Source of the DNA: Bradyrhizobium sp. CCGB12
GTDB taxonomy: Bacteria; Pseudomonadota; Alphaproteobacteria; Rhizobiales; Xanthobacteraceae
NCBI RefSeq assembly: GCF_024199845.1
Contig: NZ_JANADO010000001.1
Span: 7,440,001 to 7,504,000 of the forward strand
Reading direction: 5' to 3'
Length of the DNA stretch: 64,000 nt
Shown: piece after piece, positions 29,471 to 39,043 of the stretch
Numbering within the stretch: the first letter of the stretch is position 1
Layout of the letters: the number at the start of each line of letters is the position of its first letter
Program-made: the position numbers and the translations under genes
Notes under the pieces: model-generated
The model's database searches: none
What the model saw: only the letters and a program-made list of their open reading frames with translations
Told to the model about the DNA's origin: nothing

Positions 29471-29479
29471 AAACAGGCC

Positions 29480-30445
29480 TCACACGCTCATACGCTGGAA
29501 CTGACCGGCCGCGCGGAAGCGCCAGAGATATTGCGGGGCGATCGCTTCCAGCGAATCGGCGGATATGCCGAGCCCTTCCAGCGTCAGGTTCGCCGCCTTC
29601 GCCGCATCCGACACGACATTGTCGCGCTCGAGCATCGTGACCTGGTCCGGCGTCAGCTTGAAGTCGCCCGGCGCGAATTGCAGGAAGTTCGCCTGGAAGC
29701 GGGCGAGGCCGAACGACAGCGGGACCAGCATCCGCTTGCGGTCGGTGATCTCGAGAATGGTCTCGATGATCTCGCGCATGGTCAGCACCTCCGGCCCGCC
29801 GAGCTCGTAGGTCGCGCCCGCCTTGGCCTTGCCGTCGACGGCATCGGCGATCCCTGTGGCGACGTCGCCGACATAGACCGGTTGCATCCTCGTCTCGGCG
29901 CCGATCAGCGGCAGCACCGGCGACATCCGGGCGAGCGCGGCGAAGCGGTTGGTGAACTGGTCCTCAGGCCCGAACATCAGGGAGGGGCGGAAGATCGTCG
30001 CCGACGGCACCGCCGCCCTCACCGCCGCCTCGCCGGCCGCCTTGGCCTTGGCATAGCGCGAGGGCGATTCGGCGTCGGCGCCGATCGCGGAGACGTGCAC
30101 CAGGCTGGCGCCGGCCGCGGCCGCCGCCTTGGCGACAGTCTCGGCGCCCTTAGCCTGGACCGCGTCAAAGGTCTGCGCGCCGCTCTCGGTCAGGATGCCC
30201 ACGAGGTTGATGACGACATGCGAATCACGCAGCGCCGCCTCGACCGAGGCCGGATAGCGCAAATTCGCCTGCACGGTGTGGACCTGCCCGACCTTGCCGG
30301 AGGGCTGGAGATAGCCGGCCAGTTCCGGCCGCCGCACCGTGACCCGGACGCGGTAATCGCGCTTGCACAGCGCGCGGACGACATTCCGGCCCAAAAACCC
30401 CGATCCGCCGAAAACCGTGACGAGCGTGTCCAGATTCGATGCCAT
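29480..30445 (-). CDS. Complex I NDUFA9-like NAD(P)-binding protein
   Basis: A 321-aa atypical short-chain dehydrogenase with N-terminal Rossmann motif VTVFGGSGFLGRNVVRAL, and the family blocks HVVINLVGIL and RPSLMFGPEDQFTNRFAAL. It resembles the NDUFA9 accessory subunit of mitochondrial complex I, whose alphaproteobacterial homologues are widespread. Bacterial function is unproven; it may bind NADPH at the membrane or act in quinone/lipid metabolism. The gene commonly lies near uppP in this order. Here IS copy 1 and the dprE pair intervene. Confidence 0.85.
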   Translation of the reverse strand: MASNLDTLVTVFGGSGFLGRNVVRALCKRDYRVRVTVRRPELAGYLQPSGKVGQVHTVQANLRYPASVEAALRDSHVVINLVGILTESGAQTFDAVQAKGAETVAKAAAAAGASLVHVSAIGADAESPSRYAKAKAAGEAAVRAAVPSATIFRPSLMFGPEDQFTNRFAALARMSPVLPLIGAETRMQPVYVGDVATGIADAVDGKAKAGATYELGGPEVLTMREIIETILEITDRKRMLVPLSFGLARFQANFLQFAPGDFKLTPDQVTMLERDNVVSDAAKAANLTLEGLGISADSLEAIAPQYLWRFRAAGQFQRMSV

Positions 30446-30596
30446 GGGGTCGGTTCCTGCAGGTGGGGTAACGTGTTGTCAGGCTTGTATCGGGCCGGTT
30501 TGCGATGCGCAATCGGCATCCCGAACTGGGCTTCAAGCATGAATTGACAACCGCGTCACCGAACCGTAGTAACCGCCTCCGTGCCCCAAACGGCAT

Positions 30597-30683
<87 letters not shown>

Positions 30684-30803
30684 TTTTGCGGGGTTTGGAC
30701 CCAAAATAGAGATCCCGCCGATCGGTAGAGATGGTAGGGCCCGCGGTCCTGGTATGGACGCCGGGACGGACGGTCCTCGTCGGGCCACGTTGGGCTCGCC
30801 CCC

Positions 30804-32075
30804 TCACACCACGCTTCGCCCCGCCCGCTCCGCCACCGCCTTCTGCACAAAATACATCGCGACCAGCGTGACGATCGTCGTCGTGACGACGACGTAGCCG
30901 ATCCGCTCGAAATGGAGCAGCGAGCCATCAGGTGCTTCCGCGATGATCGCCGCGGCGAGCACCGAGCCGAGCCCGCCGGAGAGCTGCTGAAGTGAGGCGC
31001 TGACCGCGCTGAACGAGCCGCGCTGGCTCGCGTCGGGGATCGCCGAGATCAGCGCCTGCGACGGGATCATGCGCGAGAAGATCCCGACGAACATCAGCAC
31101 GTTGACGGTGATCGCGGTCGCGAGCGAGACGTGGCCGAGATGGGTGTAGATCAGCACCATGATGACGGTCATCACGCAGCCGAAGACGAAGGTCGGGTAT
31201 TTGCCGAACGCGTCGCTGGCCCGGCCGACCAGCGGCCCCGTGACGATGCTGAACAGGCCGGAGACGAGATAGATCGTCGGCAGATGCGTGATGTCGATGC
31301 CGAGATTGTGCACGGTGAAGGCGCTGGAGAACGGCATCAGCATGTAGCCGCCCGTCGCCAGCAGCGTCGTGACGGCGAAGGCCAGCGTGTAGCGCGGCTC
31401 GCCGATGGTCGCGACCAGATGGCGGAACGGGTTTGTGTCCTGTTTCAGTTTCAGATGCGCGTCGACCGGCTCCATGGCGAAGGCGATGATGGCGATCGCA
31501 GCGATCGACAGCACGACGATCGCAGCGAAGCAGACATGCCAATTCCAGTGATTGGCGAGAAACAGCCCGGCGGGAATGCCGAGCACTTGGCTCGCGGCGA
31601 ACGCCGTCTGGATGAAGCCCATCACGCGGCCGCGCAGCTGCAGCGGGAACAGGTCGGTGATGATGGCCAGCACGACTGCGCCGATCACGCCGCCGAACAA
31701 TCCGGTCACGATCCGGCCGAGCAGCAGCACATGGTAAGTCTGCGCCGCCGCGCAGAGCATGGTGCCGAGCGTGAAGCCGACATAGAAGAACAGCAGCAAG
31801 CGCTTGCGATCGAAGCGATCGGCGAAGCCGGCGGCGAGGATGCCCGAAACGCCCGCACTGAACGCGTAGGCGGACACCGCGACGCCGAATTGCCCGGCCG
31901 TGATGTTGAGTGCGGGCATCAGGATGGCGCCGAGCGGCGACATGATGATGAAATCGAGGATGATCGTGAACTGCGTGAACGCGAGCAGCACGATGAGGAG
32001 CATCTGATAGCGCGAGAAGCCGCGCCGGCTCTTCCGTTGATCGTCGATCGGCGCAGCTAACGTCTGTTCGGTCAT
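30804..32075 (-). CDS. Major facilitator superfamily transporter (12 TM)
   Basis: A 423-aa MFS permease with about twelve helices. The first is YQMLLIVLLAFTQFTIILDFIIMSP, then the loop-2/3 motif GFADRFDRKRLLLF, and a second-half equivalent at VGRASDAFGKYP. The frame is open to 32210 but the ATG at 32075 (MTEQTLAAPIDD) follows AGGTG and fits the N-terminus of the family. It may export sugars or drugs like arabinose-efflux permeases. Neighbours give no direct clue, though it lies between the dprE pair and the UbiA gene. Confidence 0.88.
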   Translation of the reverse strand: MTEQTLAAPIDDQRKSRRGFSRYQMLLIVLLAFTQFTIILDFIIMSPLGAILMPALNITAGQFGVAVSAYAFSAGVSGILAAGFADRFDRKRLLLFFYVGFTLGTMLCAAAQTYHVLLLGRIVTGLFGGVIGAVVLAIITDLFPLQLRGRVMGFIQTAFAASQVLGIPAGLFLANHWNWHVCFAAIVVLSIAAIAIIAFAMEPVDAHLKLKQDTNPFRHLVATIGEPRYTLAFAVTTLLATGGYMLMPFSSAFTVHNLGIDITHLPTIYLVSGLFSIVTGPLVGRASDAFGKYPTFVFGCVMTVIMVLIYTHLGHVSLATAITVNVLMFVGIFSRMIPSQALISAIPDASQRGSFSAVSASLQQLSGGLGSVLAAAIIAEAPDGSLLHFERIGYVVVTTTIVTLVAMYFVQKAVAERAGRSVV

Positions 32076-32363
32076 GACACCTGATTCAAGGTCTGCGGCG
32101 GGGGGAACGGGAAACTGGCAGATAGGGTGGGCTTTGACGATGTCCACGGGGCGCAAGGCAAAAGCTCTGCCGAAACAGGAAGCTGGCGCCGGGTTGTGGG
32201 ATCCGGGCAACAGGCCTCCTGCAGGAGCCGTCCGCCCCGCGCCGGGCGAATTAAGCCGCCTTTAGCGAATGCCCTCTAGGCTCGCGGCCGTCCATTTCCC
32301 TGCTCCCCGGCCTCCCCAGCCCTTGGGGCCGGTCATTCTTGCGGCAAATCAGAGCGTTTTCGG

Positions 32364-33698
32364 ATGGAGCAGCCTGCCTGGCGGTACGATTCTGGCGCCC
32401 CCGCACCGTCGGCAACGGCGGCTGCGCGGACGCTCGTGATCGATCTCGAAGGCGCCCTGCTGCGTTCCGAGCTGCTGATGGAAGCGCTGTTCAGCGCGCC
32501 CGGCCGCATGCTGGCGCGCTTCGGCGCGGGCGGACGTCCGGGCATGGCGGCGCTCACGGATATCCTGGCGCGGGCCGAGATCGACTATGCCCATCTGCCC
32601 TATGATTCCGACGTGCTGAACCGGGCGCTGGCGGCGCGGGCGCGGGGCGCGAAGGTCTATCTCCTCGCCGGACGTTTCGCGGATCATGCCGCGGCGATCG
32701 CGGCGCATCTTGGTTTTGATGGCGTCGTGACGCCGGCCGATCTTGCTGCCGGCCACGCGCTGCCGTTCGATCACGGTGCGATCGATCGCATCGATAGCCG
32801 AAGCGGAAGCCGCGTCAGCTGGAAGGTCTGGGCCAGGATCTGGGCCAAGGCGCTGCGCGTCTATCAATACGCCAAGAACACGCTGGTGTTCGTGCCTCTC
32901 ATCACCGCGCATCAGATGAACCTGCCGACGCTCTTCTATGCGTTGCTGGCGTTCATGGCGTTCTCGGCCTGCGCGTCGGGCGCCTATCTGATGAACGATC
33001 TCCTGGATCTCGCGGCCGACCGGCAGCATCCGACCAAGCGTCATCGCGCGCTCGCGGCCGGCGATTTGCCGATTTCCTCGGCACTGCTTGCGATCCCTGC
33101 GCTGTGGCTGTTCGCGGTCGCCGCCAGCCTCTGCATCTCGCCGCTGTTCCTCGGCGTGCTCGGCGCCTATCTCGTCACCACGATCGCCTATTCGCTCGCG
33201 CTCAAGCGCAAGATGCTGGTCGACGTCGTGACGCTCTCGGGTCTCTACAGCTTGCGCATCATCGCCGGCGCGGTCGGCGTCGGCGTGGTGCTGTCGGAAT
33301 GGCTGTTGATCTTCTCGCTGTTCGTGTTCACCTCGCTGGCGCTGATCAAGCGCTTCAGCGAGCTCAGCATGCGCGAGAGCGCGGGCCTCGCCGATCCCTC
33401 CAACCGCGACTACAGGATTACCGACCTGCACATCATCGCCGCGATGGCGGCGGCCAGTGCGATGAACGCGGTGACCGTGTTCTCGCTCTACGTCTCCTCC
33501 TCCGCGGTGATGCCGCTCTACAGCCGCCCCTGGATGCTGTGGCTGCTCAATCCGCTGCTGCTGTACTGGTTCGGCCGCGCCCTGATGATGGCGCACCGAC
33601 GCGAGATGCCCGACGATCCCATCATCTACGCGTTCCGTGACGGCCCCAGCCGCATCGCGGTCGCGGCGATGATCTGCATCATGCTGGCGGCGATCTGA
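32364..33698 (+). CDS. HAD-like/UbiA-family prenyltransferase fusion
   Basis: A 444-aa two-part protein. Residues 20-140 resemble a HAD hydrolase (TLVIDLEGALLRSELLMEAL), but the second aspartate of the DxD motif is Glu and the rest is short, so this half may not be catalytic. Residues about 150-444 form a UbiA polyprenyl transferase with eight to nine helices and the metal-binding motifs NDLLDLAADRQHPTKRHR and a second acidic loop (ADPSNRDYRITDL). This layout matches decaprenyl-phosphate phosphoribosyltransferase-like proteins and rhizobial NoeC relatives. With the DprE1/DprE2 pair 4-5 kb away, it could make polyprenyl-phosphoryl pentose; that pathway is inference. Confidence 0.8.
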   Translation: MEQPAWRYDSGAPAPSATAAARTLVIDLEGALLRSELLMEALFSAPGRMLARFGAGGRPGMAALTDILARAEIDYAHLPYDSDVLNRALAARARGAKVYLLAGRFADHAAAIAAHLGFDGVVTPADLAAGHALPFDHGAIDRIDSRSGSRVSWKVWARIWAKALRVYQYAKNTLVFVPLITAHQMNLPTLFYALLAFMAFSACASGAYLMNDLLDLAADRQHPTKRHRALAAGDLPISSALLAIPALWLFAVAASLCISPLFLGVLGAYLVTTIAYSLALKRKMLVDVVTLSGLYSLRIIAGAVGVGVVLSEWLLIFSLFVFTSLALIKRFSELSMRESAGLADPSNRDYRITDLHIIAAMAAASAMNAVTVFSLYVSSSAVMPLYSRPWMLWLLNPLLLYWFGRALMMAHRREMPDDPIIYAFRDGPSRIAVAAMICIMLAAI

Positions 33699-33800
33699 GT
33701 GCGCAGCGCTTGCGCGGTCCGCCCGCAGTGGCTAAATCGCAACCCATCCGATGAGCCTATGCTGCCGACAGACCGATTCGACCCGAGGTTTTGAAACGCC

Positions 33801-34415
33801 ATGACCGTACGCCTGCATCGCGGCGACCTGCCCGACCTCACGCGCTACACCGGAGCGGTGGCGATCGACACCGAGACCATGGGGCTGAACCCGCATCGCG
33901 ACCGGCTCTGCGTGGTGCAGCTCTCGCCCGGCGACGGCGGCGCCGACGTGGTGCAGATCCCCAAGGGTCACACCGACGCGCCGAACCTGAAGGCCCTGCT
34001 GGCCGATCCCGCCATCACAAAAATCTTCCACTTTGCGCGGTTCGACGTCGCGGTGCTGTACCAGACGTTTGGCGTCATGACCGGGCCAATCTACTGCACC
34101 AAGATCGCCTCCCGCCTGACCCGCACCTACACCGACCGCCATGGCCTCAAGGACCTCGTGCGCGAGGTGCTCAACATCGACCTGTCCAAGCAGCAGCAGT
34201 CCAGCGACTGGGGCTCCGACAGCCTGACCGAGCCGCAGCTCGCCTATGCCGCCTCCGACGTGCTGCATCTGCACGGCTTGCGCGAGCGGCTCGATGCCAT
34301 GCTGGTGCGGGAGGGCCGCACCCAGCTGGCGAAGGCCTGTTTCGACTTCCTGCCGACCCGCGCCCTGCTCGACCTCCAGGGCTGGGCGGAAGAGGACATT
34401 TTCGCGCATTCCTGA
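33801..34415 (+). CDS. rnd: Ribonuclease D-type 3'-5' exonuclease
   Basis: A 204-aa DEDDy exonuclease acting on structured RNA 3' ends. Exo I is AIDTETMGLN (Asp, Glu), Exo II is IFHFARFDVAVL (Asp), and Exo III is YAASDVLHLHGL (Tyr, Asp). Full-length RNase D (about 375 aa) also has C-terminal HRDC domains, which are missing; this short form is normal in alphaproteobacteria. It is the first gene of a plus-strand run leading into lptC. Confidence 0.9.
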   Translation: MTVRLHRGDLPDLTRYTGAVAIDTETMGLNPHRDRLCVVQLSPGDGGADVVQIPKGHTDAPNLKALLADPAITKIFHFARFDVAVLYQTFGVMTGPIYCTKIASRLTRTYTDRHGLKDLVREVLNIDLSKQQQSSDWGSDSLTEPQLAYAASDVLHLHGLRERLDAMLVREGRTQLAKACFDFLPTRALLDLQGWAEEDIFAHS

Positions 34416-34576
34416 CGCCTCCAGGGCTCGCTAGGCTCAGGCTGCCGCCCCGTTTCGGTCACTTTCGTAACGGCCTGTCGCCGGCTGCATATTTCGGCGG
34501 CGCCGGCTACAATGGGACGTCTGTGACCGAACACGGCGAGCGACATTTCAGGAGCCCAGGTGACTCAGGAACCTCA

Positions 34577-35314
34577 GTGAATTCGGCCCATAATCCGACC
34601 TACGACGCCGCGCTCGCGGCGAAGTTTGCCAGCGCGGCGCGTCACAGCCGGCTGGTGCGGATTTTGCGCGTCGCGGTGCCGGCCGCGGTGCTGTTGTCCC
34701 TGGCCGCCATCGTCGGCGTGTCGGTCTTCAATCCGTTCCGCATGTTGATGCCGAAGCTGCCACTCGATTCCGGAAACCTGGTGGTGTCGGGCACCAAGAT
34801 CACGATGGAATCGCCGCATCTGGCCGGTTTCACGCCGGACCAGCGACCCTACGAGCTCTGGGCCAAGACCGCGACCCAGGACATCACCGATCCCGATCAT
34901 GTCGATCTCTCGGACCTGCGTGCGAAGGTGCTGATGGAGGATCAATCCACCCTGTTCCTCGATGCCCGCACCGGCCGTTTCGACAACAAGCAGCAGCAGC
35001 TCGATCTGCACAAGGACATCTTCCTGCGCACCTCCACCGGCTACGAGGCGCGGCTGAACTCCGCCTTCGTCGACATGAACAAGGGCACGGTCAGCTCCGA
35101 TGAACGCGTCGACGTCAAGCTGACCAACGGCACGCTGACGGCCGATCGCCTGCGGATCACGGAAGGCGGCGATCTCATCCGCTTCGAAGGCAACGTGGTG
35201 ATGCACCTGGATAAGTTGGACGACCCCGCGGCCGCTCAGCCTGCGCCTCCGGCCGAGCCTGCGCCGCCTGCGAAGACGCGTACGCCTCAGAACAAATCCG
35301 CCAATTCGAAGTGA
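34577..35314 (+). CDS. lptC: LPS export protein LptC
   Basis: Bitopic inner-membrane protein that passes lipopolysaccharide from LptBFG to LptA. The N-terminal helix (about residues 28-50, LVRILRVAVPAAVLLSLAAIV) is followed by a periplasmic beta-jellyroll with DLRAKVLMEDQSTLFLDARTGRFD and EGGDLIRFEGNVVMHL. Start is a GTG at 34577 preceded by AGGA; an upstream GTG-rich stretch in the same frame lacks conservation. 245 aa with an Ala/Pro-rich tail. Its end overlaps or abuts lptA, so the genes are co-translated. Confidence 0.9.
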   Translation: MNSAHNPTYDAALAAKFASAARHSRLVRILRVAVPAAVLLSLAAIVGVSVFNPFRMLMPKLPLDSGNLVVSGTKITMESPHLAGFTPDQRPYELWAKTATQDITDPDHVDLSDLRAKVLMEDQSTLFLDARTGRFDNKQQQLDLHKDIFLRTSTGYEARLNSAFVDMNKGTVSSDERVDVKLTNGTLTADRLRITEGGDLIRFEGNVVMHLDKLDDPAAAQPAPPAEPAPPAKTRTPQNKSANSK

Positions 35315-35319
35315 TTTTC

Positions 35320-36039
35320 ATGATCGGTTTTTTTCCGCGCAACGACAAGAAGCGGAGCGCCATCGTCGGCGCCGCCGCGCTTGTCGCCACCGCCGTTGCA
35401 CTGGTCGCTGGCGGCGCCGCCATTGCACAGAACACGATGCAGGGCGTGCCCAACGCGATGCAGGGCTTCTCGCAAAACCGCGATCAGCCGATCCAGATCG
35501 AGGCCGCCTCGCTCGAGATGCGCGACAAGAAGAAGGAGGCGACCTTCGCCGGTAACGTGAAGGTCGTGCAGGGCGACACCACCATGACCTCGAAGACGCT
35601 GGTGGTGTTCTACGACTCCGGCGGCGACAAGCCGGCCACGGCGCAGCCTGCGGCGAAGGGCGCGAAATCCGCACCGATGCAGTCGGCTACGCCGGGCCCG
35701 GGCGGCAGCTCCTCGATCAAGCGGCTGGAGGCGCGCGGTAACGTCGTGGTCACCCAGAAGGACCAGGTGGTGACGGGCGAGACCGCCGTGTTCGACACCA
35801 AGACCAATCTCATCACCATGCTCGGTGGAGGGGGCCCGGTGGTCCTGACGCAGTGCAAGAATGTGATGCGCGGCGACCGGCTGACGGTCGACATGACCAC
35901 GGGGGTGTCGCGCGTGGAATCCGACACCGGCCGGGTTCAGGTCCTGCTGCCGCAGGGCGCCGGCAGTGACTGCGGCCAGGGGGCCAAACCCGGCGCGGCA
36001 CCGCCTTTGCAATTGCCCGGTGCAAGTAAACAAAAGTAA
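35320..36039 (+). CDS. lptA: LPS transport periplasmic protein LptA
   Basis: Periplasmic bridge protein for lipopolysaccharide. A signal sequence (SAIVGAAALVATAVALVAGGAAIAQ) is followed by the OstA/LptA domain: IQIEAASLEMRDKKKEATFAGNVKVVQGDTTM and EARGNVVVTQKDQVVTGETAVFD. The central part holds an Ala/Pro/Ser-rich insertion (about 105-130), common in rhizobia. Start could be ATG 35320 or GTG 35311, the latter overlapping the lptC stop as GTGA. Follows lptC and precedes lptB, the normal order. Confidence 0.9.
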   Translation: MIGFFPRNDKKRSAIVGAAALVATAVALVAGGAAIAQNTMQGVPNAMQGFSQNRDQPIQIEAASLEMRDKKKEATFAGNVKVVQGDTTMTSKTLVVFYDSGGDKPATAQPAAKGAKSAPMQSATPGPGGSSSIKRLEARGNVVVTQKDQVVTGETAVFDTKTNLITMLGGGGPVVLTQCKNVMRGDRLTVDMTTGVSRVESDTGRVQVLLPQGAGSDCGQGAKPGAAPPLQLPGASKQK

Positions 36040-36255
36040 ATTCAATCACTTGTCGCGGATGCTGGCGATCCGAGGTTGAAGCCTGCCCGGCAAGACTGTA
36101 TCTAGCGCGAAGGGCTTTCGAAGCGGGGTCGCCGCTTTTCGGGCGTGTTTCACTGGGCATGAAACATCCCTTCACGCATGCTGCACCGGCGAATCGCGCC
36201 GGGGCGGCAGATCGCGCGAGCATCGCGCAAAACCGTGCAGGACTAGAAGGCGGGG

Positions 36256-37266
36256 ATGGTCGATCTCTTCAGCATGTTCCGTCGGCGCCCCGCCAAACGC
36301 GGCCGGCCAGGATTTGCGCGTCAGGACATCACCGCGCTCGGTGACGGCGTCGGCGGCCTCGTGCCAAGTCCCGTCAGGGACGCGCCGCCGATCGCCCGGG
36401 ACCAGCCGATGCGCGCGCCCGACCCGTTCCCGGGTGACTACCAGGCCGACTATCAAGCCGAGCCGCGTCCGCAAGCGGTTCATCCCGTCAGAAGCGCCGC
36501 CAATAAGTCCAACGGCGCCGGCGGGCCGCAGCTCCTGAAGCGGCCGGGCTTCCTGGCCGTGCATAGCGTGGAAAAGGCCTTCGGCAGCCGCCAGGTGGTG
36601 CGCGGTGTCAGCATCTATGTGCGCCGCGGCGAAGCGGTCGGCCTGCTCGGCCCGAACGGCGCCGGCAAGACCACCGTGTTCTACATGATCACCGGCCTGA
36701 TCAAGGCCGATCGCGGCGCGATCGAGCTCGATGGCCACGACGTCACCAAGCTGCCGATGTATCAGCGCGCGCGGCTCGGCATCGGCTATCTGCCGCAGGA
36801 AGCCTCGATCTTCCGTGGCCTCACCGTCGAGCAGAACATCCGCGCCGTGCTCGAAGTGGTCGAGCCCTCGCGCAAGAAGCGCGAGCAGCAGCTCGACTCG
36901 CTGCTCGACGAATTCAACATCACGCGTCTGCGCAAATCGCCGTCGATCGCGCTGTCCGGCGGCGAACGGCGCCGCGTCGAGATCGCGCGCGCGCTCGCGA
37001 CGCGGCCGAACTACATGCTGCTCGACGAGCCCTTTGCCGGCATCGATCCGATCGCGGTCGGCGACATCCAGGACCTCGTCCGCCATCTCACCAACCGCGG
37101 CATCGGCGTCTTGATCACCGACCACAATGTGCGCGAGACGCTCGGCCTCACCGATCGCGCCTACATCGTCTATGCCGGTGAAATCTTGACCGAGGGCACC
37201 CCGGATGAGATCGTCGCCGATCCCGACGTGCGCCGGCTTTACCTTGGCGAGGAATTCCGCCTCTAG
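36256..37266 (+). CDS. lptB: LPS export ABC transporter ATP-binding protein LptB
   Basis: ATPase that powers LPS extraction by LptFG. Walker [11 protein letters not shown]-loop in [17 protein letters not shown], signature [16 protein letters not shown], Walker [14 protein letters not shown] and H-loop TDHNVRETL are all intact. At 336 aa it is about 90-95 residues longer than E. coli LptB because of an N-terminal, Pro/Arg-rich, probably disordered extension (residues 1-95). That extension is frequent in Bradyrhizobium and relatives. rpoN follows after 90 bases. Confidence 0.95.
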   Translation: MVDLFSMFRRRPAKRGRPGFARQDITALGDGVGGLVPSPVRDAPPIARDQPMRAPDPFPGDYQADYQAEPRPQAVHPVRSAANKSNGAGGPQLLKRPGFLAVHSVEKAFGSRQVVRGVSIYVRRGEAVGLLGPNGAGKTTVFYMITGLIKADRGAIELDGHDVTKLPMYQRARLGIGYLPQEASIFRGLTVEQNIRAVLEVVEPSRKKREQQLDSLLDEFNITRLRKSPSIALSGGERRRVEIARALATRPNYMLLDEPFAGIDPIAVGDIQDLVRHLTNRGIGVLITDHNVRETLGLTDRAYIVYAGEILTEGTPDEIVADPDVRRLYLGEEFRL

Positions 37267-37268
37267 CC

Positions 37269-37282
37269 CGTTTTTGCGCGAC
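37269..37282. promoter_or_regulatory. Possible FixK/FNR-type box upstream of rpoN
   Basis: TTGCGCGACGTCAA fits the FixK2 pattern TTG(A/C)-N6-(T/G)CAA. It lies about 30-45 bases ahead of a TATAAG-like -10 (37313-37318). Spacing to that -10 is not ideal for a class II site, so the call is weak. Confidence 0.3.
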
Positions 37283-37337
37283 GTCAAGACGTGTACATCG
37301 GGCTCGGACTAATATAAGCAAAAATCGGACCAATTTT

Positions 37338-37353
37338 TGGGAACGGTTCTTGC
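37338..37353 (+). promoter_or_regulatory. Sigma-54-like element just before the rpoN start
   Basis: GG at 37340-37341 and GC at 37352-37353 are separated by exactly ten bases, within TGGGAACGGTTCTTGC. The GC lies three bases from the rpoN ATG, so binding here would block rather than start rpoN transcription; autorepression of rpoN is known in rhizobia. Confidence 0.4.
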
Positions 37354-37356
37354 TTC

Positions 37357-38985
37357 ATGGCGCTCACGCAGAGATTAGAGTTCCGGCAATCGCAGTCGCT
37401 GGTCATGACGCCGCAGCTGATGCAGGCGATCAAGCTGCTGCAATTGTCCAATCTCGATCTCACGACCTTCGTGGAGGAGGAACTCGAGCGTAATCCCCTC
37501 CTCGAGCGGGCCAATGAAGAGGCCCCCGGCGGCGACGCGCCGGCCGAGACCGCCCAGTTCAGCGATCACGATGGCGACGATTCAGGCAGTTCGGGTGCCG
37601 ATGACGGCTTTGGCGGCAGCGGCGAGGCCTTCGAGCCGGGCCAGGAAGAATGGATGAGCAAGGATCTCGGCACCCGCGCCGAGATCGAGCAGACCCTGGA
37701 CACGGGCCTCGACAACGTCTTCTCCGAGGAGCCGGCCGAGGCGGCCGCGCGCAACGCCCAGGACGTCGCGCCGAGCGTCTACACCGAATGGGGCGGCGGC
37801 GCCTCCGGCGACGAGGACTACAATCTCGAAGCCTTCGTCGCCGCCGAGCTGACGCTCGCCGACCATCTGGCCGAGCAGCTCTCGGTCGCCTTCACCGCGC
37901 CGGCGCAGCGCATGATCGGTCAGTACCTGATCGACCTCGTCGACGAAGCCGGCTATCTGCCGCCGGATCTCGGCCAGGCCGCCGAGCGTCTTGGCGCCTC
38001 GCAACGGGACGTCGAGGACGTCCTTGCCGTGCTGCAAAAATTCGATCCGCCCGGCGTCTGCGCGCGCAATTTGAGCGAATGCCTGGCGATCCAGCTCCGC
38101 GAGCTCGACCGCTACGATCCGGCCATGCAGGCGCTGGTCGAGCATCTCGATCTTCTCGCCAAGCGCGACATTGCGAGCCTGCGCAAGCTCTGCGGCGTCG
38201 ATGACGAGGACATCGCCGACATGATCGGCGAGATCCGCCGCCTCAATCCCAAGCCCGGCATGAAATTCGGCTCGGCGCGGCTCCAGACCATGGTGCCCGA
38301 CGTCTATGTCCGCCCGGGCCCGGATGGCGGCTGGCATGTCGAGCTCAACAGCGACACCTTGCCGCGTGTGCTGGTCAACCAGACCTACTATTCCGAGCTG
38401 TCGAAGAAGATCGGCAAGGATGGTGACAAATCCTATTTCACCGACGCGCTCCAGAACGCGACCTGGCTGGTGCGCGCGCTCGACCAGCGCGCCCGTACCA
38501 TCCTGAAGGTCGCAACCGAGATCGTGCGCCAGCAGGACGGCTTCTTCACCCATGGCGTGGCGCATCTGCGGCCGCTCAACCTGAAGGCCGTCGCCGACGC
38601 CATCCAGATGCACGAATCCACGGTGTCGCGCGTCACCGCCAACAAATACATGGCGACAAATCGCGGCACATTCGAGTTGAAATATTTCTTCACGGCGTCG
38701 ATCGCCTCGGCCGACGGCGGCGAGGCGCATTCCGCCGAAGCCGTTCGCCATCACATCAAGCAGCTGATCGATTCGGAGGAGCCCGCGGCGATCCTGTCGG
38801 ACGACACCATCGTGGAACGCTTGCGCGCTTCAGGAATTGATATTGCCCGCCGCACGGTCGCGAAGTACCGCGAAGCCATGCGCATACCCTCCTCGGTGCA
38901 ACGCCGCCGCGACAAGCAGAGCGCTCTTGGTAACGTCCTCTCCACCGCAATGCCCGATCGCTCCCGCAACACCGAGCCGGCCTGA
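37357..38985 (+). CDS. rpoN: RNA polymerase sigma-54 factor
   Basis: Directs polymerase to -24/-12 promoters that need an AAA+ activator (nitrogen assimilation, fixation, C4-dicarboxylate uptake). Region I is Gln/Leu-rich (LEFRQSQSLVMTPQLMQAIKLLQ), region II is acidic (residues 48-150), and region III carries the core-binding part and the helix-turn-helix. The RpoN box ARRTVAKYREA is intact near the end. 542 aa. Bradyrhizobium species often carry two rpoN genes; the setting lptB-rpoN-hpf-ptsN suggests the housekeeping copy (rpoN2 in B. diazoefficiens), an inference from remembered gene order. Confidence 0.96.
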   Translation: MALTQRLEFRQSQSLVMTPQLMQAIKLLQLSNLDLTTFVEEELERNPLLERANEEAPGGDAPAETAQFSDHDGDDSGSSGADDGFGGSGEAFEPGQEEWMSKDLGTRAEIEQTLDTGLDNVFSEEPAEAAARNAQDVAPSVYTEWGGGASGDEDYNLEAFVAAELTLADHLAEQLSVAFTAPAQRMIGQYLIDLVDEAGYLPPDLGQAAERLGASQRDVEDVLAVLQKFDPPGVCARNLSECLAIQLRELDRYDPAMQALVEHLDLLAKRDIASLRKLCGVDDEDIADMIGEIRRLNPKPGMKFGSARLQTMVPDVYVRPGPDGGWHVELNSDTLPRVLVNQTYYSELSKKIGKDGDKSYFTDALQNATWLVRALDQRARTILKVATEIVRQQDGFFTHGVAHLRPLNLKAVADAIQMHESTVSRVTANKYMATNRGTFELKYFFTASIASADGGEAHSAEAVRHHIKQLIDSEEPAAILSDDTIVERLRASGIDIARRTVAKYREAMRIPSSVQRRRDKQSALGNVLSTAMPDRSRNTEPA

Positions 38986-39043
38986 TTGCGCTGGCGCGAA
39001 ATCGCGCTACTCTCACTTCCCCATCGAGACCGATCCAAGCACG

